A stretch of DNA of 64,000 bases, taken from assembly GCF_001983935.1 (NCBI RefSeq), contig NZ_CP017641.1, positions 6,419,001 to 6,483,000 of the forward strand, in the 5' to 3' direction. The position numbers were made by a program, and so were the translations under genes. Origin of the DNA: Fuerstiella marisgermanici (GTDB taxonomy: Bacteria > Planctomycetota > Planctomycetia > Planctomycetales > Planctomycetaceae). Below the pieces are notes generated by a model. The model worked only from the letters and a program-made list of their open reading frames with translations. It was not told the DNA's origin and did not search any database. Shown here piece after piece: positions 9,671 through 18,843 of the stretch (its first letter is position 1; the number at the start of each line of letters is the position of its first letter).

Positions 9671-10205
9671 TCAGAATGTTCGCTCAAACGGTGCGCCGCG
9701 CTGGTCGGTGGCAGTGCCCATATAGTCGACAGCAGAAAATCCTATGTTGTTGAAGTCCACTTCGTTATTGGAACCACTCAACACGACATTGACAAAACGA
9801 ACAGGACCCGGCAGCGACACGGCGAAATCCTGAGCATAGATCGGGTTGAAATGGCCACTGGGGTTCCCGCCGAGCTCCGGCTCCAGATCAGACATCACCC
9901 CAACCAAACGATGAGCTGCATCAAAGAAGCGAAGGTCCACATCGTCGACATCGAAATATTCCGTCAGGTAATTCAAGAAATGGAAGGTCTTAACTTCCAT
10001 CTCTTTGCCGAAATCAAAATCCAGCTCCACGCTTCCTCCGCTCACCCAAATATGAGTCGACTGTCGATGGTCTTCGGGCTGGTCAGCCGTTGACGCGTCG
10101 ATAACACTTGCCAACGAGTCAGCGGTGCTGCGATTCACAAAGGGCTCCGCAGCCATGTTGGCTCCAAGCGCGACCGTCATGTTCTCGTGATTCAGATACT
10201 GCAAC
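9671..10205 (-). pseudogene. Surface protein remnant, segment 3 (discoidin-like region)
   Basis: Read on the minus strand, the segment enters from the IS66 duplication as LQYLNHENMTVALGANMAAE and runs about 175 codons. The region around HIWVSGGSVELDFDFGKEMEV to LPGPVRFVNVVLSG looks like a galactose-binding/F5-8-type beta sandwich, though I could not test this. It ends ATDQRGAPFERTF followed by TGA at 9671-9673. The natural continuation, DGPVQGEHATADIGAYE, lies beyond the IS3 element in segment 4, so the TGA marks a disturbed junction rather than the true end of the gene. Confidence 0.8.
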
Positions 10206-11776
10206 GTAGCTGTCCATTTCCGCGTGGTGCGCAGCGTGAGGTGTGGTGTTCAGTTGGCGGGGACGAGTTTGGACAGTCGCGACTGACCGGGCGGCGCGGA
10301 GGTCAGGCCGACTTCAAGTTTCAGTCGATCAAACAGACTGAATCCATCCTGCTGCCACGTCATGACCTCGGCCACCACGGAACTGAGCGTTGGTGTTTTC
10401 AGATGGAGATTCAGCGATTCCAGGACGCTTGTAAGAATGCTGCGGCGACGGGCTCCCTTCGATGTTTTGCTCGTTCGACCTGTGCGACGGTCCATGGCCG
10501 CGCCGCGAAGACTGCGTTCCGCTTCGTTGTTCGTTGCTGGCGCGGCCGGGCTTGTCACAAAACAAAACAACTCCTCTTCCGTCATCAGCCGAATCAGTTC
10601 TGAGACCAGGTTGTCAAAATCCTTGCCGAAGTCGGCCGCCCGAACATCGGAATCCTCGGCGCAGTAACGCACCAGCAGAGCCGCCAGCGTGTTATCAAGT
10701 TCATCGACCTTCGCCGCACGACCGGCATCGCCAAGACGACCATCGGCGGCGTGGCGTTTGGCCGCGTAGAAAATTTCCAGCAGGCCGTCGAGCAGTCGCT
10801 GGTACTCTTCGTTGTCCGGCTTCAGCAGCGTCAGACGGATGGCCTTCCGCAGCAGGTGAGCCCAGCATTTCTGTGCGTGACTGAAACCTCGGTACACGGC
10901 CGCATCGTCCGAAACAAGCACGCCTCCAAACAATTCTTTCGACAGGATCTGAGCCAGTGTGTCGCCGTCTTTGCGGCATCCGAAGATCAGCACGCGCGCC
11001 TTCTCCGACAAAAAAGCCCACACGCTGTTGATACTCCAACTGGTTTCGTCTGCATGCACAATCGCACTGAACGCCATCAGGTCACACAGAGATTCGAATT
11101 CCTGTTCCCAACGCCGTGCCAGTTGATTCAACAGAGCGTCCGCCTGGGATTTGCCGAGCGGCAGATTCCAGAAGAATTCAATCAATGCACACGTCTTGTC
11201 GATCGACAGTCCCGTGATGGTCACAATGCGAGCCAGCGCGATATGAACTTCAATGCCGAATTCGGACCGCGGCCACACGCCCGGAATTTCGGATTTCTCG
11301 CCGTTGGGGCCGTGATAGATTTCATAGACGACCTGCACGGCTTGGCCGTTGATCACTCTCCAGACGAAACGTTCCCGAACGAAACGGCACTCTGCGACGT
11401 TGTAACCTTCCGGCAGAATGAGTTCGCGTCGTTCGGCGTTGTCCGCTTTCTGCTCGGTTGTGCGACGACCGCGACGCGCCGAGGATTGTTTTTTGCGACC
11501 TTTTCGGCGGCCCGTTTCAGCGCGGCGTCTCTCTTCCGCCGTCACCGAAAACGCCTCGTCGAGTCGCTCTGTGGGGTTCTTACCTTCGAGCTCTTCAATC
11601 CGATCACGCAGCCGCCGGTTCTCGTCCCGCAGCTCCGCAACCTCACGCTGCAGGCTAAGCACAAGCTGCTTCACTTCCACAGCGATGATCTGACTGACAT
11701 CCGTGTCCATCCACCTGTCGTATCAAAATCTAACCGACAGAAAAAGACCAGTCTCCAAGCTGAAATGGACAGCTAC
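10206..11776 (-). mobile_element. IS66-family insertion sequence, copy 1
   Basis: 1571 bp bounded by the perfect 15-bp inverted ends gtagctgtccatttc / gaaatggacagctac. It is flanked by the perfect 9-bp direct repeat tactgcaac (10197-10205 and 11777-11785); the duplication may be 8 bp if the element starts one base earlier. It encodes only the large transposase and no TnpA/TnpB accessory genes, as in the simpler branch of the family. Its sister copy is at 42783-44353 in the opposite orientation. Removing it and one repeat joins segments 2 and 3 in frame (NDELQ-YLNHEN). Confidence 0.95.
10250..11710 (-). CDS. IS66-family transposase
   Basis: 486 residues. The N-terminus is a coiled coil (VLSLQREVAELRDENRRLRD at about 17-36), followed by a basic linker. 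The DDE residues appear in IVHADETSWSI, VLVSDDAAVYRGF and TNNEAERSLRGA. The frame is intact and identical in protein sequence to the copy at 42849-44309. I noticed one synonymous difference (GAA here at 10934-10936, GAG in the other copy). The element therefore moved recently. Confidence 0.95.
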   Translation of the reverse strand: MDTDVSQIIAVEVKQLVLSLQREVAELRDENRRLRDRIEELEGKNPTERLDEAFSVTAEERRRAETGRRKGRKKQSSARRGRRTTEQKADNAERRELILPEGYNVAECRFVRERFVWRVINGQAVQVVYEIYHGPNGEKSEIPGVWPRSEFGIEVHIALARIVTITGLSIDKTCALIEFFWNLPLGKSQADALLNQLARRWEQEFESLCDLMAFSAIVHADETSWSINSVWAFLSEKARVLIFGCRKDGDTLAQILSKELFGGVLVSDDAAVYRGFSHAQKCWAHLLRKAIRLTLLKPDNEEYQRLLDGLLEIFYAAKRHAADGRLGDAGRAAKVDELDNTLAALLVRYCAEDSDVRAADFGKDFDNLVSELIRLMTEEELFCFVTSPAAPATNNEAERSLRGAAMDRRTGRTSKTSKGARRRSILTSVLESLNLHLKTPTLSSVVAEVMTWQQDGFSLFDRLKLEVGLTSAPPGQSRLSKLVPAN

Positions 11777-12205
11777 TACTGCAACTCGTCATTGGTGCTA
11801 CTGACACTCCCACCGTCAACAGCGTCACGCGCTGGAGTACTGCTGACCAACACTGCAATCGTTTCAGTCGGCCCGCCGTTGTTTTTCAAGACAGGATTTA
11901 TTCCGTCGTTCTCCAGAACTGTTTTCCAATCCACACCAACTATATTTCCACCGACGCCATCAACAAAGCCGCCGTCACCCTCTGTCCCTATCAGGTTGGT
12001 CGCAGATTCCGCTGCGGCGTTACCTACGAGGTCGCTTCCTTCGCCTTCGAGTGCGACGTTCCCCGCCGCGATTGTGTTATGAAGGACGAGTGCGGCTGTT
12101 GTTGTGGCGCCAACCAGCCCGCCTCCGCCTACTGCGGTGTTCCCGGAAATCGTCCCATGGGTAATCCGCAAAGAACCGTTGGCATAGACACCACCGCCTT
12201 CACCG
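11777..12205 (-). pseudogene. Surface protein remnant, segment 2 (beta-helix region)
   Basis: The minus-strand frame enters from the ISAs1 duplication as GEGGGVYANGSLRITHGTIS and continues with NTAVGGGGLVG and NTIAAGNVALEGEGSDLVGN, the turn pattern of parallel beta-helix (pectate-lyase-like or polymorphic outer membrane) repeats. It leaves in frame into the IS66 duplication as NDELQ. It is about 140 codons long and has neither start nor stop of its own. Confidence 0.85.
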
Positions 12206-13496
12206 CAGGGCCAGCGAGCACTTTGGGCAATTTAGGCTGGCGCGACAAGTGAGTATTGGTTAGTCTTTTCGTGTCGTAACATCGGACTTCACGAGGAGAG
12301 GACAAGAGATGTCGACAGTTGAACTGGCGGTCACCCAGGAGCTGACAGGAAACATTGTTCATTACTTTGATCAATTGAAAGACCCGCGTTCCAACATCAA
12401 TCGTCTGCATCTGCTTGGTGATGTGATTGTGATCGCCATTTGCGGAGTGCTGGCCAACGCCGACGGCCCCAGTGCGATTGCGGAATGGGCGCGACTGAAT
12501 GCCGATGGCCTGCAGAAACACCTGGCACTTCCGCATGGCATTCCGAAAAAAGATACGTACCGGCGCGTCCTTTCTCTCCTGAAGCCGAACGACTTTCAAG
12601 CGTGCTTCGTGCAATGGATTGAATCGCTGGAAGGACTTTCCGACGAACAGAAAGAAGGCTACAGAAAACAGATTGCGATTGATGGCAAAGCACTCCGTCG
12701 ATCACATGACAAAAAGAATGGGCTGGGTGCGTTGTTCATCGTGAGTGCGTGGGCTTCTGATCAGGGGATTTCTCTGGGACAGGTGGCGACGGAAGAGAAG
12801 TCGAACGAGATCACCGCGATCCCGAAATTACTGAACGAAATCAATATCGATGAGGCGATCATTACGATTGACGCAGCGGGTTGTCAAAAAAACATTGCGC
12901 AGCAGATCGTGTCTGGCAATGCAGACTATGTGTTAGCCCTGAAAGGCAACCAACCGAAACTCTATGAGGTCGTGCAGAAGTTTTTTCTCGATCACCTGGA
13001 GGATGACTTCGCTCGCTGTCCCGTCAGTCGCTATGAAGAAACAGAGAAGGGACACGGTCGGCAGGAACAGAGAATCTACTATCAGGCGACCGTGCCTGTC
13101 GATTTTGACGTGGGCCACAAATGGGCCGGACTCAAGACCATCGGAACGGCGATCCGAATGTACGAGCAGGACGGCATTCATCATTCTGACGTTCGCTACT
13201 ACATCAGCAGTCTGCGTCGCAAAGGCGAGCTGTTCGCAACAACGGTTCGTGGTCACTGGGCCATAGAAAACACGCTGCACTGGAGTCTCGACATGACCTA
13301 CCGCGAGGATGAGAGTCGAGTCCGAAACCGAATCTTCGCGAACAATTTGTCATGGCTCAGACGACTCACACTCAGCCTCATCAAGAAACATCCTGGCAAA
13401 CAAAGCAACGTCATGAAAAGAAGAATGGCCGGATGGAACATTGACTATTTGATGCAAATCCTTACCGGCAAAACAACTTAGTATGCGCTGGCCCTG
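12206..13496 (+). mobile_element. ISAs1-family insertion sequence
   Basis: 1291 bp bounded by the inverted ends cagggccagcg (12206-12216 and, complemented, 13486-13496). It is flanked by a perfect 10-bp direct repeat gccttcaccg (12196-12205 and 13497-13506), a size known for this family. It carries one intact transposase gene. Collapsing the repeat joins segments 1 and 2 of the surface protein in frame (NSAAGEG-GGVYANG). Confidence 0.94.
12309..13481 (+). CDS. ISAs1-family transposase
   Basis: 390 residues with the N-terminal H-repeat-associated domain (HYFDQLKDPRSNINRLHLLG) and a DDE core: D in QIAIDGKALRRS, D in AIITIDAAGCQ and E in GHWAIENTLHWSLDMTYRED. The frame is intact. A purine-rich ribosome-binding stretch (gaggagaggacaagag) precedes the ATG. 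Older annotations may call the family H-repeat or IS1647-like. Confidence 0.94.
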   Translation: MSTVELAVTQELTGNIVHYFDQLKDPRSNINRLHLLGDVIVIAICGVLANADGPSAIAEWARLNADGLQKHLALPHGIPKKDTYRRVLSLLKPNDFQACFVQWIESLEGLSDEQKEGYRKQIAIDGKALRRSHDKKNGLGALFIVSAWASDQGISLGQVATEEKSNEITAIPKLLNEINIDEAIITIDAAGCQKNIAQQIVSGNADYVLALKGNQPKLYEVVQKFFLDHLEDDFARCPVSRYEETEKGHGRQEQRIYYQATVPVDFDVGHKWAGLKTIGTAIRMYEQDGIHHSDVRYYISSLRRKGELFATTVRGHWAIENTLHWSLDMTYREDESRVRNRIFANNLSWLRRLTLSLIKKHPGKQSNVMKRRMAGWNIDYLMQILTGKTT

Positions 13497-14135
13497 GCCT
13501 TCACCGGCCGCCGAATTCATAGCGATCGTACTGTTCACTATGGCGACATCGCCGCTAGCGGCGTAAATCCCCCCTCCGTGGCCATCGACTCCCTGCGTCG
13601 TGTTTCCGGCCACTGTTACATTGCTGATTGTAAGAGGGCCGGTCCCTTCAAACCGCACTCCGCCTCCCGCATCGTCTACGCCTGTTGTCAGACCATTGGT
13701 AATGTTGAGAGTATCAAGCGTCACATTAGCCGCACTGGATGTCACCAGCAGCACTCGAGAAATTTTCTGTGCATCGATGACCAGCGCTGCCGAAGGTGAA
13801 CCGGTGATGGTGATGTCGTCAGAAATCGGTAGTGCTCCATGCACCAGGTGAATTGTCCCATGCAATTCTGGTGCGAAAGCAATTTCGTCATGGCCAACGG
13901 TGCCATTCGCTACTGCAATCGCTTCCCGCAGGCTGGTTTGCCCGTCGTCGGCATCGACGGTATCTTCAAGTGTGGTCACAGTAAACAGCGTCAGCAGAGT
14001 GCGGTCCTCCAGCGCGTCCACACACGAAGCCACATGGGAAGTTTGGGGTCGACGCCATTGATGCGCCCGGGAACGTAGTCGCCGATTCACGATGCGAGCG
14101 GGCGATTTGTCTGTTAACCACTTGAGGATTCGCAT
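13497..14135 (-). pseudogene. Surface protein remnant, segment 1 (N-terminus with LEDRTLL signature)
   Basis: Start of the disrupted gene. I place the start at 14135 (MRILKWLTDKS); an in-frame Met also exists at 14213. A basic leader runs into CVDALEDRTLLTLFTVTTLE, the planctomycete extracellular N-terminal signature, then a CSLREA-like TSLREAIAVANGT motif and beta-helix repeats (GPLTISNVTVAGNTTQG). The intact part ends at the ISAs1 duplication (NSAAGEG). The promoter probably lies just upstream, so a truncated product of about 210 residues could still be made, with a short tail read from the insertion sequence. Confidence 0.85.
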
Positions 14136-14338
14136 GAGTCTGAGTCCATGGTCTGGCGGGTTCGAGCGGGTCGATCTCTGCAAAGACAGAAGCATCCGGC
14201 GCACCACAAGCATATACTAGGGCAAATCCAGTCGCACGCCTAATTCAGGTCGAATCACCACGGTGACAAACAGTGTGGTCGCTCTGAAATTGCGATCAAG
14301 TTCAATCGTGACTCATCTCAGCTGATGCCATCCGCGAC

Positions 14339-15736
14339 CTACCCTATCAGCTTGTCTATCACCTTGCCGCCGAACTGGCTTAACTGCTTGAAGCGGCCGG
14401 CGTGGTAGTAGCTTAGCTTGTTGTCGTCCAGACCAAGCAGCCGCAGCAGTGTGACGTGAAAGTCGCGAACGTGGTGCACGTCGGCGACGGCTTTCGCACC
14501 GATCTCATCAGTCGCACCGATGGTGTGACCAGCATTGCAACCGCCGCCCGCCATCCAGATGGACATGGCATCCGGGTTGTGGTCGCGACCGTAAGCCACG
14601 CCGCCGCCTCGCACGCCATTGTCCGGCGTGCGACCGAATTCGCCCATCCAGACAATCAACGTTTCATCCAGCATCCCGCGTGCCTTCAGGTCTTTGATTA
14701 ACGCGGCGATCGGCTTGTCGACGGTTGGGATCAGGCTGCCATGAGCCTTCTCAATATAGTCGTGTGAATCCCACGTGCTGGCGTAAAGCTGCACGAAGCG
14801 AACCCCTTTCTCCACCAGCTTGCGAGCCAGCAAGCAGCGACGGCCGAAATTATCGGTTGGTTCCTCGTCGACCCCGTACATGTCGAGCGTCTGCTTCGAT
14901 TCGCCACTGATATTCACGATCTCCGGGACCTGTGTCTGCATCCGGAAGGCCAGTTCATAACTCTGCATCCGCGCGGCCAGCGCGTCGTGCTGCGGATGAC
15001 GTGTCGCGTGCTGCTTGTTCAGATGCCCCATGAAGTCGAGCGTCTTGCGTTGGTGTTCTCGCGTGATTTCTTTGCGAGGATGAATATCCAGAATGGGCGA
15101 ACCTTTGGGCCTTAACGGAGTCCCCTGCAGCGCGGTGGGTAGAAAGCCGTTCGACCAGTTAGCCGCGCCGCCCTGTGGATGAGCCAGTTCGGGCAGCACG
15201 ATAAAACCGGGCAGGTCTTTATTTTCCGTGCCCAAGCCGTAGTTGACCCACGAACCAATCGCCGGATCTCCGCCGAAGCGGTTGCCCGTGTTGACCTGAT
15301 AATTGGCGGTCGGGTGATTGACCGATTCCACCTGACAGCCACGGTAAAAACACAGATCGTCCGCCACCGTAGAAAGATGTTTCCACAGTTCGCACATATC
15401 CGCGCCGGAATCGCCGTGCTTTACAAAGTCGAACGGCGATTTGACGTAGTAGCGTTTTCCGCTGGACATCGCCGATTGCTCTTCGCCGCTGCGATTGAAT
15501 TCCTTCAGATGCAGCTTGTCCAGCATCGGCTTCGGGTCGAAGGTATCGATGTGCGACGGACCGCCTTCCATGTACAGAAAGATACAGTGCTTCGCTTTGG
15601 CGTTCGGAAAATGGGCGGAACGTGCTTCCCTCGCCGCTGCTGCGGATTCCGCCAACAACGAAGTAAACGCAACGCTGCCAAGCCCCGCACCCAATCCATA
15701 AAGGTGCTCGCGACGATTCAGAGAATGCAATGACAT
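14339..15736 (-). CDS. DUF1501 family protein
   Basis: A secreted planctomycete family related to alkaline-phosphatase/sulfatase folds, usually exported by the Tat route. I start it at 15736 (MSLHSLNRREHLYGLGAGLG); the frame opens 12 codons earlier. Typical motifs are CIFLYMEGGPSHIDTFDPKP near the N-terminus, VNHPTANYQVNTGNR, GVRFVQLYASTWDSHDYIEK, and IVWMGEFGRTPDNGVRGGG toward the C-terminus. The 465-residue length is normal. DUF1501 genes often follow a DUF1549/DUF1553 partner, but none is adjacent here. Confidence 0.93.
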   Translation of the reverse strand: MSLHSLNRREHLYGLGAGLGSVAFTSLLAESAAAAREARSAHFPNAKAKHCIFLYMEGGPSHIDTFDPKPMLDKLHLKEFNRSGEEQSAMSSGKRYYVKSPFDFVKHGDSGADMCELWKHLSTVADDLCFYRGCQVESVNHPTANYQVNTGNRFGGDPAIGSWVNYGLGTENKDLPGFIVLPELAHPQGGAANWSNGFLPTALQGTPLRPKGSPILDIHPRKEITREHQRKTLDFMGHLNKQHATRHPQHDALAARMQSYELAFRMQTQVPEIVNISGESKQTLDMYGVDEEPTDNFGRRCLLARKLVEKGVRFVQLYASTWDSHDYIEKAHGSLIPTVDKPIAALIKDLKARGMLDETLIVWMGEFGRTPDNGVRGGGVAYGRDHNPDAMSIWMAGGGCNAGHTIGATDEIGAKAVADVHHVRDFHVTLLRLLGLDDNKLSYYHAGRFKQLSQFGGKVIDKLIG

Positions 15737-15900
15737 GACAACAAGCCAACTAAGAACGAAGCGCGAAACCAACGCCTCATTCTACTGGCGGTGAGCTGCG
15801 AAAACCAGAGGCGGGAAGCGATGTGAATCGGTACAGAAACAGCCTTGAGGATCTGTAACCGCGTGAAGCCGGGCAATTCCGAGTTGGGCGAAGAAAAGCG

Positions 15901-17418
15901 TCAGTGAAGTCGTTCTAAAATCTCCCCCATCGAACTCGGTCGCCGCTCCACATCGCGCTGCAGGCAATCCATACACAGTTTCGTAAGAGACGGCGGCACA
16001 TTCGCACGCCATTCAGAAACAGGTACGAGGCCGCGGCCGGATACCACGTTGGTTAACCTGTCAGCAATTGTCCGACCGGCAAACGGAGGTTGGCCGGACA
16101 ACAATGTGTACAGCAACGCTCCGAATCCGTACAGGTCTGTTCGCACACAGATTGGCCCAAAGTAATCGTCGATTTGTTCCGGAGCCATCCATGCGGCCGT
16201 GCCTGCCATTATCGGCGCGACGAGGTTTGTTCTGCTCAACGATTGAGCCAGTCCGAAGTCGGTGACGGTCGCCGAACCGGATTCGTCGACGATGACGTTC
16301 GCCGGCTTCAAATCACAATGCACGATGCTTCGTGAGTGCGCGTGCTGCAACGCTTCCGCCACCTGAATCATCCATTGCTGAATGCGATCCACAGGCAACT
16401 CACCAGCGGCGATCAGTGTCGCCAGATTCTGACCGTCAACGAAATCCATCACCAGAAAATGGACACCGCCCGACGTACAACCGACACCGTGCAATGGCAC
16501 GATATGCGGATGATACAGTTCGCCGATCATCCGAGCTTCCTGCAGGAATCGCTTTATAGATGCCGGATCATGCTGCAGTGATTTCCGCAGAAACTTCACC
16601 GCAACCGGCACCTCATGGCCCACTTGCTTAGCCAGATAGACCTTCCCCATGCCGCCTGCACCGACCATGCGAGTCAGCAACAGATCTTGAAAGTCATGCG
16701 TGAAGTCCGTATTGCCAGCGGAAGGAACTTTCGCCGCAGTCAAAGCTTTCTCGGATTCATTTGGTTCTCGACGCTGCAGCACATCTGAGGGCCTGGAAAT
16801 AATAAATTCCGTCGGCACGTCCGAGTCGCTCATCAGTTGTTCGCGCACGCGCTGCAGCGCTCGCCGCGCTGTGCGTTCGGCCACGCCGACTTCCGCAGCG
16901 ACTTCTTCCAGCGAAAAGCCCTGCAGACGCAATTCCAGCATGCGGCGATGCACAGGAGTCTGACTCGCCAGCAGGCGTTCCAGTTCATCCGAAAGAGCGA
17001 CCGCTTCCTCCGGCGTCGGCTGATCAGAGCGGAACCATTGGCCATCGGGCTGGCCTTCGGGAACAATTTGTTCGCGATCCACGGAACGCTTTTCAGCCTG
17101 ATGATGGGCGACCGTGCGATACAGTTTTCTCATCGCAATCGTGGTCAGCAATGCCCACAGATCGCCCGCTTTGTCAATGCGAAAACGATCGGCCGCCGCG
17201 CCGACGAAAAAGCTACGGTAGGCGGACATCACAATGTCCTCGGGATCAGTCCGAGCGTTCAGTTGCGGTGCCAGTCGTGTCCGTGCCAGCCGAGTCAGTC
17301 GCTGCAGATAGCGGTGAAAGATGTCATCGGCGGCGCTTGACTCACCGTCGACAAGACTCGCGAACAGCCGAGCCGACGACGGAGCTTCCGGCGGGCGTGA
17401 TTTCGATCGCGAGGCCAC
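15901..17418 (-). CDS. ECF sigma factor fused to a Ser/Thr protein kinase
   Basis: One uninterrupted 505-residue frame with two domains. Residues ~15-200 are an ECF-type sigma factor: a sigma-2-like region ([14 protein letters not shown]) and a sigma-4-like helix-turn-helix ([20 protein letters not shown]). Residues ~243-505 are a Hanks-type kinase: glycine loop [12 protein letters not shown], lysine K275 in [14 protein letters not shown] at 367-374 (HCD replaces the usual HRD), DFG at 387-389 and APE at 412-414. It is cytoplasmic, with no transmembrane segment. Kinase-linked ECF groups are known in planctomycetes; the direct fusion suggests that phosphorylation or ligand sensing controls the sigma domain in cis. 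It diverges from the ferredoxin gene. Confidence 0.93.
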   Translation of the reverse strand: MASRSKSRPPEAPSSARLFASLVDGESSAADDIFHRYLQRLTRLARTRLAPQLNARTDPEDIVMSAYRSFFVGAAADRFRIDKAGDLWALLTTIAMRKLYRTVAHHQAEKRSVDREQIVPEGQPDGQWFRSDQPTPEEAVALSDELERLLASQTPVHRRMLELRLQGFSLEEVAAEVGVAERTARRALQRVREQLMSDSDVPTEFIISRPSDVLQRREPNESEKALTAAKVPSAGNTDFTHDFQDLLLTRMVGAGGMGKVYLAKQVGHEVPVAVKFLRKSLQHDPASIKRFLQEARMIGELYHPHIVPLHGVGCTSGGVHFLVMDFVDGQNLATLIAAGELPVDRIQQWMIQVAEALQHAHSRSIVHCDLKPANVIVDESGSATVTDFGLAQSLSRTNLVAPIMAGTAAWMAPEQIDDYFGPICVRTDLYGFGALLYTLLSGQPPFAGRTIADRLTNVVSGRGLVPVSEWRANVPPSLTKLCMDCLQRDVERRPSSMGEILERLH

Positions 17419-17528
17419 GACTTCGTTCCATTCCGATCTTTTTGAAAAATCCGTGTCCGGTATCAGCCGCGGATCTGCATCAACGGTCAGACACGTTTGT
17501 CTTTCGACCAGGTACCGGAGAATTTCTG

Positions 17529-17801
17529 ATGACTCACGTTGTGACCGAACCCTGTTTCAACTGCAAGTATACCGACTGCGTAGTGGTTTGCCCTGTCGAC
17601 TGCTTTTACGAGGGCGAGCAGATTCTGTTTATCCATCCCGATGAATGCCTGGACTGCGGAGCCTGCGTCCCTGAGTGTCCGACAGAAGCCATTTTCTACA
17701 TAGACAGCGTGCCCGAAAAATGGCACGACTACATTGCGCTTAACGCCGAAATGAGCCCAAAATGCCCGAACATTTGTGAGAAAAAGGACCGGAGAAAGTA
17801 G
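17529..17801 (+). CDS. fdxA: 7Fe ferredoxin ([3Fe-4S][4Fe-4S])
   Basis: 90 residues beginning [18 protein letters not shown]. The cluster motifs [18 protein letters not shown] and [16 protein letters not shown] match FdxA-type ferredoxins. The ATG at 17529 follows a ggag ribosome-binding site and gives the standard N-terminus; the longer open frame upstream overlaps the divergent sigma-kinase gene and is not coding. It is a cytoplasmic electron carrier; no obvious partner gene is adjacent. Confidence 0.96.
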   Translation: MTHVVTEPCFNCKYTDCVVVCPVDCFYEGEQILFIHPDECLDCGACVPECPTEAIFYIDSVPEKWHDYIALNAEMSPKCPNICEKKDRRK

Positions 17802-17961
17802 TTCGGTCACTCACTGTCGAAGACCCGCAGAGCTGTGACCTGCGTAGCATTGCTCAAGAACGAATTTCTAATCCGCCGTTTGCGCCTGCCATCGAACCTT
17901 CAGCCCTCTTTTTGGCGAGGCCTTCACGGGCGTCCGTCGACTTATTTCTCGGCAACTGAAG

Positions 17962-18702
17962 TCATCGCAACGCTTCGAACAGCGAACGCAGTTCGGCTTC
18001 AACGTCGTCTGGCGTCGCTGTCGTATGAGCGATCTCATCGCGGAGCAGATGGCGGTATCGTTTTCGCAATCGGTGAGCGGCCACTCGAACGGCTTCTTCG
18101 CTTTGCTGTAGAGTTTCTGCAGCCGCTGAATAATCGATCTGCGCGCGGTCTATTGCCAGACAGCCGCTGAGGACTTCGAATGCGGCCTGCTTTCGTGGCG
18201 AAGACTGTTCGGCTTTCAGTCGTTCCAGTACTCGATCGAGTAGCGCCAACGCCCACTCTCGTTCGAACAATCGTTCGGCCGTGATGTCGTGGCACAACTG
18301 GCCACTCACTCGTTCTTCGCCGCGTTGCCAGTCGAGTGACTGAATTATGACACCTCCGCCCCGTTTTAAAGCTTTTTCTCGGTCCCGTTGGTTCGACAGA
18401 AAGTGCTTGATCGCTGCCAGCAGGAATGAACGAAACAGGCCTCGATCCGGCTGGACGTCATTCAGGTACTTCTTCGACAGCAACTGAGAAAAAAACGCCT
18501 GAGTCAGATCCTGAGCTTCATGAATGTCTCGCGTGTGACGCCGGACAAACGCATACAGCGGCAACCAATACGATTCGCAAAGTTCGGCCAACGCCAGTCG
18601 CGCCGTCGGCGAAGATCCGCTGCCTCGAGCCTGCAGCACAAGGCTCCAGCGAGTCGTCGCGAATCGCCGTTCGGCGGGTCGGTTTGAGGGCGAATTGATC
18701 AC
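17962..18702 (-). CDS. ECF RNA polymerase sigma factor, planctomycete type
   Basis: Shows the planctomycete ECF signature RRFATTRWSLVLQA close to the N-terminus, a sigma-2 region (CESYWLPLYAFVRRHTRD... AQDLTQAFFSQLL) and a C-terminal sigma-4 region (AAETLQQSEEAVRVAAHRLRKRYRHLL). The GTG at 18702 is my preferred start because family members begin shortly before FATTRW. A TTG at 18807 would add 35 residues and nearly touch the divergent kinase gene. The divergent pairing with a membrane kinase at 18844 suggests that the two form one signalling unit. Confidence 0.9.
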   Translation of the reverse strand: MINSPSNRPAERRFATTRWSLVLQARGSGSSPTARLALAELCESYWLPLYAFVRRHTRDIHEAQDLTQAFFSQLLSKKYLNDVQPDRGLFRSFLLAAIKHFLSNQRDREKALKRGGGVIIQSLDWQRGEERVSGQLCHDITAERLFEREWALALLDRVLERLKAEQSSPRKQAAFEVLSGCLAIDRAQIDYSAAAETLQQSEEAVRVAAHRLRKRYRHLLRDEIAHTTATPDDVEAELRSLFEALR

Positions 18703-18843
18703 CGGCGTTGCCAATCGAAGCCCCCGTACAGAATTCTGAAAGATTTTCGGTAACGAATACCGCCCGTTGCTTCTGTTGATAGTAGAGACGGCAACAACCC
18801 GCGCCAACTGCTATTCTGTATGTCACTGCTCCGGGAGAAGTTC

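Noticed and set aside
12129-12614. Minus-strand frame opposite the ISAs1 transposase
   Set aside because: It is antisense to a certain transposase gene and crosses the IS end.
10206-13496. IS66 plus ISAs1 as one composite transposon
   Set aside because: Each element has its own intact direct repeats, and surface-protein sequence lies between them, so they inserted independently.
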